Position numbers and translations under genes: made by a program
The notes under the pieces: generated by a model
Seen by the model: only the letters and a program-made list of their open reading frames with translations
Told to the model about the DNA's origin: nothing
Database searches by the model: none
Source: Myxococcales bacterium
GTDB taxonomy: Bacteria > Myxococcota_A > Polyangia > Haliangiales > Haliangiaceae
Direction of reading: 5' to 3'
NCBI GenBank assembly: GCA_016716835.1
Contig: JADJUW010000001.1
Coordinates: 2,004,001 to 2,068,000, forward strand
DNA length: 64,000 nucleotides
In this document: positions 37,201 to 45,354 of the stretch, in pieces
Layout: every line of letters begins with the position of its first letter
Position numbering within the stretch: position 1 is the first letter of the stretch

Positions 37201-37220
37201 AAAAAGTCGGCGAGTCCCAT
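34203..37220 (-). CDS. Large HEAT/DUF349-repeat cytoplasmic protein
   Basis: 1,005 residues, no signal peptide. The first 250 residues contain HEAT-like repeats (SSIRRAAVQELTSDDADVLVQIA and AAIRKLAIERL). A charged helical region follows, then several copies of a DUF349-like unit of about 75 residues, seen as LQARWKVVGAVPKSKADELWGRFKAA, LQAEWKASGHVPKQQGDELWRRFRAA and LQTAWKDTGRVPGRQAAALWNRFKAA. The C-terminus is low-complexity (Arg/Asp/Gly-rich, then Ala/Pro-rich) and ends acidic. DUF349 proteins are elongated helical proteins with no agreed role. The unusual feature is the combination of HEAT repeats and three DUF349 repeats. Confidence 0.85.
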   Translation of the reverse strand: MGLADFFRPKYKHSDSSIRRAAVQELTSDDADVLVQIAKTDQDAAIRKLAIERLDKPRLLADIASAQTDKAVRELATSKAADLWVTQACAADDSATEALHTLISMGQESALIAVALRATNPALRGQAFAAISSPKALAELAKSAAPLERRTAAVAQLTDVAALRAIAMEADREIGSAAVDKLADAEALEAVATKAKNKQVRGRARKILTDRGEQQRAASSSDDTARRAHAEASQLVKQAEELAERFDFAVAGEELAALGDAWQPVANVDGALKARWEKAGKRFADRAAMADGTRRPARRANTNTAPSPSDDAERNLAVISGVDDLSSVADREAERAAHREHRLAAASEKARKAKEAEERADHLATALRAMLGDLEALADSSDLKQIDRALTDAAKAFEKVGDAAADEREALRTRYGKIRGQLVVRVRDMRESLEWERLHNVPKQEALIAEALALSTAELGEGDLRQLGNKLKELQARWKVVGAVPKSKADELWGRFKAASDQVYERVKGERGKEQERFAVHAAKKEELITKAEALAESTEWSTTSEAFRQLQAEWKASGHVPKQQGDELWRRFRAACDRFFDARKPVVEAERADQDRAAQAREQLCLKMESLVAAAPVDDSWGKTIGQFKDLQTAWKDTGRVPGRQAAALWNRFKAAGDALFAKRDGARDAEALASQAELTELAAQVSAALAASEGVGGLTLAVRAKVADLAEREIRPDAALRAQLDQLVLHAMQTDPVGLRGSDLDPEVMKKARTSLIASVRSLLPKASPTLRGDETSAQIADILRQAIAQNALGIRQDHRSPNEAADDFVAQWRELGPTIDSDGTAAQREFDEVIASLRALDDGRHADREGGERSPREPREGRENRDGRRDRNDRGDRNDRGPRDGNRGERAARPAPVVPAAAVVAAPAAAAVATAPAAAAPVAAAPVTPAPAAELTAPVLPDVIEPVAAIAPPRAARPTPAFMFDAVDDGWDDAAKPTPGDSAPTAGEMAGDGAVPDDSDAD

Positions 37221-37365
37221 GGTTCCTCTTTGCTGGGAGATAGACCAGGGACTTCACCATGTTCGACCGTTTTTCTCAACGCCTTGGCCAGCTATTTGCG
37301 GGACCTGCAAAACCGCCAATTAGGGCCACATACCGCGTCCATCAGGCAATTCTCGCGATTTCCAC

Positions 37366-38304
37366 TCAGCCGGATTTTGCCGCGAGATGAGCTAACCAAG
37401 CCGCCTCGGCGCCCCCCGCGCTCGCCGCCCATGCGGCAGCGCCGCCATGACGCTGCAAAAGCGCCTCGGCACCACGGCCGAGTTCGCGCTGGCAACGCCG
37501 CGCGAGCACCATCGCCTCCAGCGCAGACGCCGCGGTTCGCGAGACGGGGTCGAGATGTCGCCATAGCGCCTCCACGCCGCGGCCGGTGCGGCTGCTAACG
37601 ACGTCAAGCGCGTCAGCCGCCGACGCCCCCGCGGTCATCACTGCCGCACGCAGCTGCGCCGCGGCCTGCGCGGCGCCGGGCAAGTCGCCCTTGTTGACGA
37701 CAAAGCGCTGCACCTGCTCCATGAGCCCCGCCTTGAGATACTGCAACTGGTCGCCAGCGCCAGGCTGCAGCACCAACCACGTCTGCGCGGCGAGCTCGGT
37801 GACGTCGGCCTCGTTTTGGCCGACGCCCACCGTCTCGATGATGATTACGTCGAAAAGATACGCCCACAGCCGCACCACGCTCGGCGTTGCATCCGCAATG
37901 CCGCCGAGCACGCCCTGGGTGCTTTGGCTGCGAAAGAACACCCCGGCTGCGGCCGACGCCGCCATCGCGCGCGCCCGATCGCCGAGCAAGGCGCCACCCG
38001 ATCGCTGGCTGGCAGGATCGATCGCCAAAATCGCAACGCGCCGCGTGGCCTGCGCGGTGCCCGCGCGCGCCGCTAGCATGGCCGCGACCAGGCTCGATTT
38101 TCCGACGCCCGGAGCGCCGGTGAGCGCGATGATTCGCGCCGCGGCGTCGGGGCGTCGCGTTCGCACATGCGCCACCGCGGCCGCCATCAGCGCCAACGCG
38201 GCCGCATCGTCGCGCTCAAACAGCGACGTCAACTTCGCGATGGCCGCGCGATCGCCTGCGAGCGCGGCGTCGCCTTGCGCCAAAACGACCGCAGGCGAGG
38301 TCAC
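37366..38304 (-). CDS. meaB: MeaB-type G-protein chaperone for B12-dependent mutase
   Basis: 312 residues from the GTG at 38304, which overlaps the mutase stop in a GTGA. Walker A is GAPGVGKSS (LTGAPGVGKSSLVAAML), followed by ILAIDPASQRSGGALLGDRARM-like residues, the ETVGVGQNEADVTELA switch region and a base motif VVNKGDLPG. These are hallmarks of the MeaB/ArgK SIMIBI-class GTPase. MeaB protects acyl-CoA mutases from inactivation and helps load adenosylcobalamin. The tight overlap with the mutase gene supports partnership. The dimerisation arm at the C-terminus is slightly shorter than usual and Ala-rich. Confidence 0.92.
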   Translation of the reverse strand: MTSPAVVLAQGDAALAGDRAAIAKLTSLFERDDAAALALMAAAVAHVRTRRPDAAARIIALTGAPGVGKSSLVAAMLAARAGTAQATRRVAILAIDPASQRSGGALLGDRARAMAASAAAGVFFRSQSTQGVLGGIADATPSVVRLWAYLFDVIIIETVGVGQNEADVTELAAQTWLVLQPGAGDQLQYLKAGLMEQVQRFVVNKGDLPGAAQAAAQLRAAVMTAGASAADALDVVSSRTGRGVEALWRHLDPVSRTAASALEAMVLARRCQRELGRGAEALLQRHGGAAAWAASAGGAEAAWLAHLAAKSG

Positions 38305-40358
38305 GCGGCGCTGCCCGCTTCCACGAGCGCGAGCAGCTCGTGCATAATCGTGCCGAGCTGATAGTCGTCCCCGCCAAAGACGCGGCGGACGCCGAGCTGC
38401 GCCAGCGCCGGCAAATCGCTCGCTGGAACAATCCCGCCCACCACCAGGCACGCGTCGTGGCACCCGCGCGCCGACAGCGTGGTCGCGAGCTCACGCACTA
38501 GTTCTAGGTGACTGCCCGAAAGCAATGAAATGCCGAGAATGTCGGCATCCTCGTCGATATACGCCTGCGCCAGCTCGGCGGGCGCCACCCGAATGCCGGC
38601 GTAGATGACGTCAAAACCAGCTTCGCGCGCGGCCACGGCAATCATTTCGGCGCCGTTGGAGTGGCCATCGAGCCCCGGCTTGCCGACGACGAGGCGTGGC
38701 CGCCGCCCACGCGCCGCCGCGATCGCCGCGCTGCGCGCGCGCAACGCCGCCACTTGATCGTCCTGCAAGACAAGTCGCGCGCCGTCGACACCGGTGTTCG
38801 CGCGATACTCGCCAAAGACGCCGCGCAAGGCGTCGGCCCACTCGCCCGTGGTCACGCGCGCCTTGGCGCACTCGATCGACGCCAGCATGATTGCCTGGCT
38901 TGCCTTGGCCTGCGCCTGCTCGGCCGACGCTGCAGCCGCCACGAGCTGCGTCAAGGCCGCCTGCACCCGCCCTTCGTCTCGCGCCGTACGGGTCCGAGCC
39001 AGCTGTGCGGTGGCTTGCGCGACCGTCGCCTCGTCCACGACAAAGCGCCCCCCATCGCGTTCATCGACCAGCGGCGATGAAAGCGCCTCTTGGTACCGGT
39101 TGACGCCAACGACGACCTGCTGCCCGCTGGCAATGCGGCCCATTCGCTGTGCCATGGCCCCAACTAGCGCCTGCTTCATGGCGCCGGTTTCGAGCGCCGC
39201 CAAGGCGCCACCGTCGCGCAAGACGTCACCCAGCAGCGCGCGCGCTTCCTCTCTGAGCGCCGCGGTCTTGCTCTCCACCACGACCGATCCCTCGAACAAA
39301 TCGGGATACTCGAGGAGATCCGTCTCTAGCGCCAAGATCTGTTGCAGGCGCAAGGCCCACTGCTGATCCCACGGCCGCGGCAGCGACAGCGCCTCATTCC
39401 ACGCCGGCAGCTGCAACGCGCGACAACGAGCCTTGCGCGACAATGTCACCGCCAGGGTTTCAAACGCGATCCGCCACGCATTGTTTTCAGGTTGCGCCGC
39501 GGTGAGCCCAAGCGAATTCACCTGCACGCCGTAACGAAACAGGCGAAACTTGGGGTTGGTGACGCCATAACGCGCTTGCAGCAGCTCATCCCATAGCTCG
39601 GCAAAGGCGCGCAGCTTGCACATCTCTTCGACGAAGCGAATTCCGGCGTTGACAAAAAAACTCATGCGGCCGATGCAGCGCTGAAAATCCTCGCCGGCAA
39701 GCGCGCCGCGCGCGGCAATGCCATCGAGCACCTGCAGCGCATTGGCCAGGGCAAACGCGATCTCTTGCGCCGGCGTCGCGCCGGCCTCCTGCAAGTGATA
39801 GCTGCAAATATTGCTTGGGTTCCACAGCGGCACGTGCGCCGCGCAGTATTCGTAGGTCTCCGCGATGAGCCGCATCGACGCGGCCGGCGGAAACACGTAC
39901 GTCCCGCGCGCGAGATACTCCTTCATGATGTCGTTCTGCGTCGTGCCGCGCAGGCTCGCCACGTCGACGCCGCGCTCCTGCGCCATCGCCACGTACAGCG
40001 CAAGCAACCACATGGCGGTGCCGTTAATCGTCATCGAGGTGTTCATCTCGCCCAGGGGCACGTCGGCGAACATGGCGTGCATGTCGTCGAGCGAGTTAAT
40101 CGGCACCCCCACCTTGCCGACCTCCGCGCGTGCCATCGGGTGATCCGACGAGTAGCCACATTGCGTCGGCAGATCGAAGGCGATGGAGAGGCCGGTCTGC
40201 CCGCGCGCCAGGCCCTCGCGCATGAGCGCGTTGGTCGCGGCGGCGCTTGAGTGCCCGCCATAGGTGCGAAACACCCACGGCTCATCGCGGGTTGGCGCGC
40301 CGTCGCTATCAAGCAGCAAATGGGCTGCGCGGGCATCGTCGCGCTTGGACGTGGTCAC
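38301..40358 (-). CDS. Adenosylcobalamin-dependent acyl-CoA mutase, ethylmalonyl-CoA mutase type
   Basis: 685 residues. The N-terminal catalytic barrel is very like MeaA/Ecm: RTYGGHSSAAATNALMREGL, TGLSIAFDLPTQCGYSSDHP, VGVPINSLDDMHAMF, NPSNICSYHLQEAGATPAQE and WNEALSLPRPWDQQWALRLQQILA. The C-terminal B12-binding domain carries KPGLDGHSNGAEM (the DxHxxG lower-axial-ligand motif is seen as DGHSNG) and GISLLSGSHLELV. Catalytic and B12 domains are on one chain, as in Ecm. It converts (2R)-ethylmalonyl-CoA to methylsuccinyl-CoA in the ethylmalonyl-CoA pathway. The other genes of that pathway are not in this window. Coupled to meaB. Confidence 0.82.
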   Translation of the reverse strand: MTTSKRDDARAAHLLLDSDGAPTRDEPWVFRTYGGHSSAAATNALMREGLARGQTGLSIAFDLPTQCGYSSDHPMARAEVGKVGVPINSLDDMHAMFADVPLGEMNTSMTINGTAMWLLALYVAMAQERGVDVASLRGTTQNDIMKEYLARGTYVFPPAASMRLIAETYEYCAAHVPLWNPSNICSYHLQEAGATPAQEIAFALANALQVLDGIAARGALAGEDFQRCIGRMSFFVNAGIRFVEEMCKLRAFAELWDELLQARYGVTNPKFRLFRYGVQVNSLGLTAAQPENNAWRIAFETLAVTLSRKARCRALQLPAWNEALSLPRPWDQQWALRLQQILALETDLLEYPDLFEGSVVVESKTAALREEARALLGDVLRDGGALAALETGAMKQALVGAMAQRMGRIASGQQVVVGVNRYQEALSSPLVDERDGGRFVVDEATVAQATAQLARTRTARDEGRVQAALTQLVAAAASAEQAQAKASQAIMLASIECAKARVTTGEWADALRGVFGEYRANTGVDGARLVLQDDQVAALRARSAAIAAARGRRPRLVVGKPGLDGHSNGAEMIAVAAREAGFDVIYAGIRVAPAELAQAYIDEDADILGISLLSGSHLELVRELATTLSARGCHDACLVVGGIVPASDLPALAQLGVRRVFGGDDYQLGTIMHELLALVEAGSAA

Positions 40359-40399
40359 GCTGCAAAGTATAACGCGGCGCGCTTGGGCGTGCCTGCCGA

Positions 40400-41187
40400 T
40401 TACTCGGCTTCGTCGGCCTGTTCGGCTTTTTCTTTCGCCGCGGCCTCAGCCTTAGGATCTGGCTTAGCCTCGCGCGACCGCGTGCGCGCGTCGGATTCCT
40501 TGGGCGCATCGGCCGCGACCTCTGGGTATTGCGCCGTGCCGGCAATAATCACGTTGCCATCGCGATTGATCAGCGCGCAAAATAGCTTGGCGTTAGAGGG
40601 GATGCTGTTTTTATACGCTGGGTCAAACCGTAGGTCGACGAGGTGGAGCTTGTCCTTGTCTTTGCTGTCGTTACCTTTTTGTCTTTCCACTTTAAGATCG
40701 TATCTTGGTACTCGGTGGAGCGCTCGCTCTGGGTGTTTTTCTTGGAGCATGGAAAGCCCGGAACCGGCGACTTTCCATCAGGGCAGTATGGCATCAGCAT
40801 CCACTGCGAGACGCGCGAATAGCGCACCGTATAAATAGATTTTGGAAACGTAACCGGCGCATTGCCGTTATTCTGGTCTATACACTGCACCTCGTTGTCG
40901 CCAATTTGCTCGCCACTGTAACGAACGATCACTAGTTGGCCGGGCGTGATGCCGGTGAAGTGGCAGCCATCGACGGCCTTGGCGGTTTTGAGGTCGAGAA
41001 TCGCCGAGTGCTCGTCTTTCACCATGCCTTTTTGCACGGTGTATTTGCCCTCGGCACCAATTTCTGCGCCGACAATTTTGATGCCCTTTTCGCACTTGAG
41101 GCCCATCGGCAGCTCGGCGTGGGCGAGGGGCGTGGCGGCAACAAAGACGGCCGACAAAACAGATACCGTTGCTATGGTACGAATCAC
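40400..41187 (-). CDS. Exported hypothetical protein; 1-bp indel
   Basis: The N-terminal frame starts at 41187 with a cleavable signal (IATVSVLSAVFVAATPLAHA). It would end early at 40570, but a second frame continues to 40400. Adding one base to the T5 run at 40676-40680 (A5 on the coding strand) joins WKDKK to GNDSKDKDKLHLVDLRFDP and yields about 262 residues. The mature part has four Cys (LKCEKGIKIVGAEI, VQCIDQN, CPDGKSPVPGFPC) and two beta-rich sections. The end is a charged Ala/Glu/Lys low-complexity tail (KAEAAAKEKAEQADEAE). Function unknown. Confidence 0.68.
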
Positions 41188-41446
41188 GGAATACTCCTTC
41201 TAGATGGTAAAGACAGCGCGAGCGCGCGCCGCAAATGGTAGCCGGGCGCGCGACACCGGGACAATGTAGGCAAGCGCCAAACCATGGGGATGCAGACCCC
41301 ATTTTTCCCCCGTGGCTGGGGGCGCATGCCCCGAGCGGGAGGGCTCACCAGCCCAGGAGCGGGGCGTAGACCTCGACCTCCGGGGGGCGACATGCCATCG
41401 CGAGCCCACCTCGCTTGGCATGCCTTATGCATTCTACCTCCTCAAG

Positions 41447-42628
41447 ATGATGAACCGCGCCCTGCTCAACATGATCACTCTCGCCAGCGTTGCGGCCTGC
41501 TTGGTGGTGCTTGCGGGTTGTCCCAGCAAGTCAGCAGGCGTTTGCGATAGCGAGTTCGCCCCCGATAGCTGCGGCCAACCATGCACCTTGCCCACGGACT
41601 GCAGCGATGGCACGTATTGCGGCGCTAGCACGGGCGAGTGCACCGCCGACTGTACGCCCGGCAGCAACGAGTGCGGCGAGGGCGCGACCTGCGCGCCCGA
41701 TGGCAGCTGCCAACCTGGCTCATGCGCATCCATCGCGCTCAACGTGACCTCTATTGTGCCTTCGATCGAATTGGTCATCGACCGCAGCGGTTCGATGAAA
41801 TGGGACTTCTCGGGCAATAACCAAAATCCACCCGCCGGCCAATCGCGGTGGGATGCGATTAAGACCGCGCTCATTGCCCCAACCACGGGCCTCATCAACG
41901 TCCTGCAAAATGGCGTCTATTTTGGTGCGCAGCTCTACTATTACCAGGCAAACGCGAGCGAATGCCACAGCGGCCTGACCGCGACGCGCAGCATTGCCAA
42001 TGGCGACGCCATCACCGCGCTTATCAACGGCACGGCGCCAAACGGCGGCACGCCAACCGCGCTCGCCGTGGACCAAGCGGTCGCACAATTTTCCAGCAAT
42101 CCGCCGCCGACCGACTCGCCGAAATACATCTTGCTTGTCACCGACGGCGAGCCGACCCTGCCCTGCCAAGGCAATACCTATGAGACCAACGGCTCGCTGA
42201 CCGTCGCGTCGGTTCAGGCCGCGCACGCCGCCGGCATCACCACGCTTGTGCTCGGCGTTAGCAATCAAGTCGCCGCCGCCAATCTGCAGCGCTTTGCGAA
42301 TGCCGGCCAAGGCCTGCCGCCAGATGGCGCGACGAAGGCCGACTATGCCGTCTCGAGCAGCACCGCCGACCTCGTCGACGACCTGACCGCCTTGCTCGGC
42401 AGCACGCGCAGCTGTGACCTCACGCTGCAAGGCAGCGTCGACCCGGCCGCCGCCTCTGCCGGCACGGTGCAACTTAACGGCACCACGCTGACGCATGGCA
42501 CCGATTGGACGGTGCTCGACGCTCAGACGCTTCAGCTCGTAGGCGCCGCCTGTGAGACCTTTCTCAGCACGCCGACCGCTACGTTGTCGGCGGATTTTCC
42601 ATGCGACGCGGTGGTTGCGATTTCGTAA
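41447..42628 (+). CDS. vWA-domain lipoprotein
   Basis: 393 residues from the ATG pair at 41447/41450. The signal ends in the lipobox CLVVLAGC. The N-terminal Cys-rich part (about 30-95, CDSEFAPDSCGQPCTLPTDC and similar) is EGF-like in spacing. The vWA domain follows with the MIDAS motif VIDRSGSM, a Thr/Asn-containing loop (INGTAPNGGTPTALAVDQA) and the acidic strand ILLVTDGEPTLPC. Such lipoproteins are probably outer-membrane-exposed metal-dependent adhesion domains. The 3' end overlaps the convergent EamA gene by 50 bp. Confidence 0.85.
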   Translation: MMNRALLNMITLASVAACLVVLAGCPSKSAGVCDSEFAPDSCGQPCTLPTDCSDGTYCGASTGECTADCTPGSNECGEGATCAPDGSCQPGSCASIALNVTSIVPSIELVIDRSGSMKWDFSGNNQNPPAGQSRWDAIKTALIAPTTGLINVLQNGVYFGAQLYYYQANASECHSGLTATRSIANGDAITALINGTAPNGGTPTALAVDQAVAQFSSNPPPTDSPKYILLVTDGEPTLPCQGNTYETNGSLTVASVQAAHAAGITTLVLGVSNQVAAANLQRFANAGQGLPPDGATKADYAVSSSTADLVDDLTALLGSTRSCDLTLQGSVDPAAASAGTVQLNGTTLTHGTDWTVLDAQTLQLVGAACETFLSTPTATLSADFPCDAVVAIS

Positions 42629-43565
42629 GCCACAGCATCGAAAATTTCGCCGCTAGCCCGAGGAACACCACGCCAATACCAAACCACGTCTTGGGCGCGA
42701 AAAAATCTTGGCGCTCAAAGAGCGCATCGACACCGAGCGCGATAATAGTGATGACAAATACGGTGGTGCTGGTGGTGGCGAGCGAGACGCGCTGCACCAG
42801 CCAAAAATAGGTCGCGAACGCAATCACGGTGCCAAACACCGCCAAGTACAGCACGGCGGCCAGCGCGGTGGTGCGCAGCGGCGAAGGCCAAGATGGCCCG
42901 CCGGTTGCGAGCACGACCAGCCATAGCGAGATCGCGGTGACGCCAATAAAGACCGCGGTGGACGCGATGGGATGAATGCCCGCGGCGTGGCGCTTCATGA
43001 CCACGGCGTAGAGCGTCGCGGCCAGCGCCGAGGCGAGCACCATCGCGACGCCTATGCCTTGCTGCGCCGAGATATCGAGCTGATCGGAAAAAATGATGCC
43101 AACGCCGGCAAGCGAGATGAGGGCGGCGATTAGATCTATAGGCCGGGTGGGCTCGAAGCGAATCACCTGCATCACCGCCGCGAGAATGAGCGGTTGGCAG
43201 GCAAACAGGACCGCCGCGAGGCCGCCCGGAATGTGCTCCTCGCCGAGATACACCAGCGCATACCCGATCGCGTCGAGCACGCCGGCGAGTGCGAGCCACG
43301 CCCAGATGCGCGGCGACGCAGGCAGGGGACGCAAGCGGCCGAGCCATACCAGGCCGGCGAGGATCAACGCCGCTAGCGAGAAGCGGTAGGTCGCGCTGAC
43401 AATGGGCGCAAAGCCACCCTCGCCCATGGTAACGCGCACGGCATACCACGTAGTGCCCCAGATGGCGCAGCACACGACGTATGCCAAGACGAGCCGCGAG
43501 GTCTTTGCCACGGCCTCGTTATACGCGGCATGCGGAGTCTGCGGGCGCCGAGCGCGGGCAATCAT
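42579..43565 (-). CDS. EamA-family (DMT) transporter
   Basis: 328 residues with ten predicted transmembrane helices in two EamA repeats. The first repeat opens LVLAYVVCCAIWGTTWYAVRVTMGEG and the second begins near GVAMVLASALAATLYAVVMKRHAAG. The conserved WG(T/S)xY and ALVYLGEEHIPGG motifs fit drug/metabolite exporters such as RhtA-like amino acid exporters. The 5' end is 14 bp from the start of the divergent pterin dehydratase gene, so the two must share a very short promoter region. Confidence 0.87.
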   Translation of the reverse strand: MIARARRPQTPHAAYNEAVAKTSRLVLAYVVCCAIWGTTWYAVRVTMGEGGFAPIVSATYRFSLAALILAGLVWLGRLRPLPASPRIWAWLALAGVLDAIGYALVYLGEEHIPGGLAAVLFACQPLILAAVMQVIRFEPTRPIDLIAALISLAGVGIIFSDQLDISAQQGIGVAMVLASALAATLYAVVMKRHAAGIHPIASTAVFIGVTAISLWLVVLATGGPSWPSPLRTTALAAVLYLAVFGTVIAFATYFWLVQRVSLATTSTTVFVITIIALGVDALFERQDFFAPKTWFGIGVVFLGLAAKFSMLWLTKSQPPRRMENPPTT

Positions 43566-43579
43566 GCTACCCTTTCGCG

Positions 43580-43936
43580 ATGAGCGGCCTCGCAGATCGC
43601 GACCTCGCTGCGGTGCCCGCGGGCACGCCGCCGCTTGCGTCGGCGGAAATTGCCAAGTACCAGCGGCTCATCGCGCCGGCGTGGCGGGTGGTTGCGGCCG
43701 ATGCTGGCGGCGACGCCGGCAACCGCCTGACGATCACCATCTCGACTCCCAATTTTGTGGAGGCGATGGCGCTAGCGGTGCGCGTCGCGACCCTGGCCGA
43801 GCAGGTGAACCATCACCCCGTGCTTTTGATCGCCTGGGGCCGCGTAACGGTTACCATCTGGACGCACACCACCGGCGGCTTGACGGGCAACGATTTTATT
43901 TTTGCCGCGAAGGTCGACGCCTTGCTCGTCGCATAG
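43580..43936 (+). CDS. Pterin-4a-carbinolamine dehydratase
   Basis: 118 residues from the ATG at 43580. The family signature HHP (EQVNHHPVLLIAWGRVTVTIWTHTTGGLTGND) is intact; its His residues catalyse dehydration of 4a-hydroxytetrahydrobiopterin. The N-terminal part (AEIAKYQRLIAPAWRVVAAD) is typical. The enzyme recycles pterin for aromatic amino acid hydroxylases and may act in other pterin reactions. No hydroxylase is adjacent. It is divergent from the EamA gene and convergent with the GST gene. Confidence 0.92.
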   Translation: MSGLADRDLAAVPAGTPPLASAEIAKYQRLIAPAWRVVAADAGGDAGNRLTITISTPNFVEAMALAVRVATLAEQVNHHPVLLIAWGRVTVTIWTHTTGGLTGNDFIFAAKVDALLVA

Positions 43937-43943
43937 GTGATTG

Positions 43944-44597
43944 CTAACGCGCGACGCGCGCGTGCTCAATTTCGTTCGCCCGCAGCTTGGCCGGGCGCGC
44001 CAACAACAGTTCCAAATAGCGCGCCACGTTGGGGCCCGCAGTGGCCTTGCCCCAGCTAACAAACCACGCCAGGCTTGAGCCGATCATGATATCGGCGGTG
44101 GAAAACGCGTCCCCGAGCAAATAAGGCCCGGTGGCGAGCGAAGCCTCCAGGCGTGCCATCACGTCGGCAAACGCAGGCCAACCCAGGGCGCTGCGGGGTG
44201 GTTCGGTCTGGCGCGCAAACGCGACATCGGCGAAGGCAGGTTCGAGCGCGGCGACGCTGTAGATTAGCCATTGATAATACGCGCCGCGTGCAGCCGTGCC
44301 GACCGCCGGTGCCAAGCCGCTTTGCGGCAGCATGTCGGCGACATAGGCGCAAATCGCCGCGCTTTCGTTGATCACGACAGGCGCCGCGCTCCCCGGTGCG
44401 GCGCGATCGACGAGCGTTGGCACTTTGCCGTGCGGGTTAAGGGCCAAATAAGAAGGGGCCTTGTGCGTGCCTGCCTGCAGGTCGTAGGGCACGAGTTCAT
44501 AGGGCGCGCCGCTTTCTTCCATCAGCCAAAGAATGCGTGCCGCGCGCGACCTCGGTGCCCAATGCAATTCAAAGCGCGCCGGCGTCGTAGGTGTCAT
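43944..44597 (-). CDS. Glutathione S-transferase family protein
   Basis: 217 residues from the ATG at 44597. The N-terminal thioredoxin-like domain has FELHWAPRSRAARILWLMEESG, LALNPHGKVPTLVD with the cis-Pro, and ESAAICAYVADMLP, where Glu-Ser contacts glutathione. The C-terminal helical domain contains YQWLIYSVAALEPAF and FSTADIMIGSSLAW (the N-capping box S-x-A-D). The first residues hold Ser rather than a conserved Tyr/Cys, as in many bacterial GSTs. Substrate unknown. The start is 36 bp from that of the divergent Cys-repeat lipoprotein. Confidence 0.87.
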   Translation of the reverse strand: MTPTTPARFELHWAPRSRAARILWLMEESGAPYELVPYDLQAGTHKAPSYLALNPHGKVPTLVDRAAPGSAAPVVINESAAICAYVADMLPQSGLAPAVGTAARGAYYQWLIYSVAALEPAFADVAFARQTEPPRSALGWPAFADVMARLEASLATGPYLLGDAFSTADIMIGSSLAWFVSWGKATAGPNVARYLELLLARPAKLRANEIEHARVAR

Positions 44598-44633
44598 GGC
44601 GCCTCGATCTATCACGGCATCGAAACTTGTGCC

Positions 44634-45328
44634 ATGGTCAGGAGGTGCCGCATATATCCTTGCTTGTGATCCTGGCGCTTGCCGCCGCAGCGACCGCGGG
44701 CTGCAGCAAAAGCGACAGCCCTGGCAGCGTGCCGTGTGAGGTTGGCAGCGCCGCCTGCGCATGCACGGCGGGCGGCGGTTGCGATGCGGGCCTGGTCTGT
44801 GACGACGAGGACAACCTCTGCGTCGTCGACCCAGGCGGGCGGGGCTGCGCCTGCGATGCGACCGACGCCTGCGACGCCAATTGCGGCTGCGACATCAATT
44901 GCCTCGACGCGGGCAAGCTCTGCTACGACGGCAGCGCCGACGAATGTGTTGGCATCGATGAAACCTGGGATGGCACAACCTGCTGCGTGACGGGCGTTTC
45001 GATGTGCGCCGGCGGCACGAGCAACGAGTGCGATGGCGCCTATGAGAGCTGGACCGGCGCCTACTGCTGCGTCGTCGACGCTGTGGTTTGCGTTGATGGC
45101 ACGCCCGCCGAGTGTGGCAGCGTGGGCGAGCACTGGACGGGCACGCTGTGCTGCGTCGAAGAGGCGACGGTCTGCGCGGCTGGCACCATGGACGAATGCG
45201 GCGACGCCGGCGAGGAATGGACCGGCGAGCTGTGCTGCGTTGCGGATGCAACGACTTGTGGTGACGTCGATCAGGCAGCCTGCGAAACCGACGGCCACGC
45301 GTGGACCGGCGAGCAATGCTGCGTATGA
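44634..45328 (+). CDS. Lipoprotein with 28-residue Cys-Cys tandem repeats; likely 1-bp indel
   Basis: The main frame has the lipobox TAGC near its start but a poor N-terminus. An ATG at 44634 behind it reads MVRRCRIYP, and one extra base near 44658 joins it to LLVILALAAAATAGC, a textbook lipoprotein signal. GTG at 44645 is the alternative start without correction. The mature part has a Cys-rich head (CEVGSAACACTAGGGC). Four full 28-residue repeats and one partial follow, each with W-T/D-G-x-x-C-C-V, a Cys 6 residues later and E-C at the unit border. No family recognised. The disulfide-rich repeat suggests a stable surface stalk. Confidence 0.72.
44936..45325 (+). repeat. 84-bp coding tandem repeat (28 aa, five units)
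   Basis: Units run 44936-45019, 45020-45103, 45104-45187, 45188-45271 and a partial 45272-45325. Each unit encodes a core like E-C-x5-x-W-T-G-x-x-C-C-V-x5-C-x-x-G-T. Unit length is exactly 28 codons with no indels. The DNA of the units has diverged, so the array is old rather than recently expanded. Confidence 0.85.
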
Positions 45329-45354
45329 GCGCGCGCGGTGGTTGCGACGAATTT

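Noticed and set aside
41284..41306. Hairpin ATGGGG-N7-CCCCAT followed by T5 as a rho-independent terminator
   Set aside because: It points along the plus strand, but no plus-strand gene ends before it; the nearest gene upstream reads the other way. It is probably chance in a G/C-rich leader.
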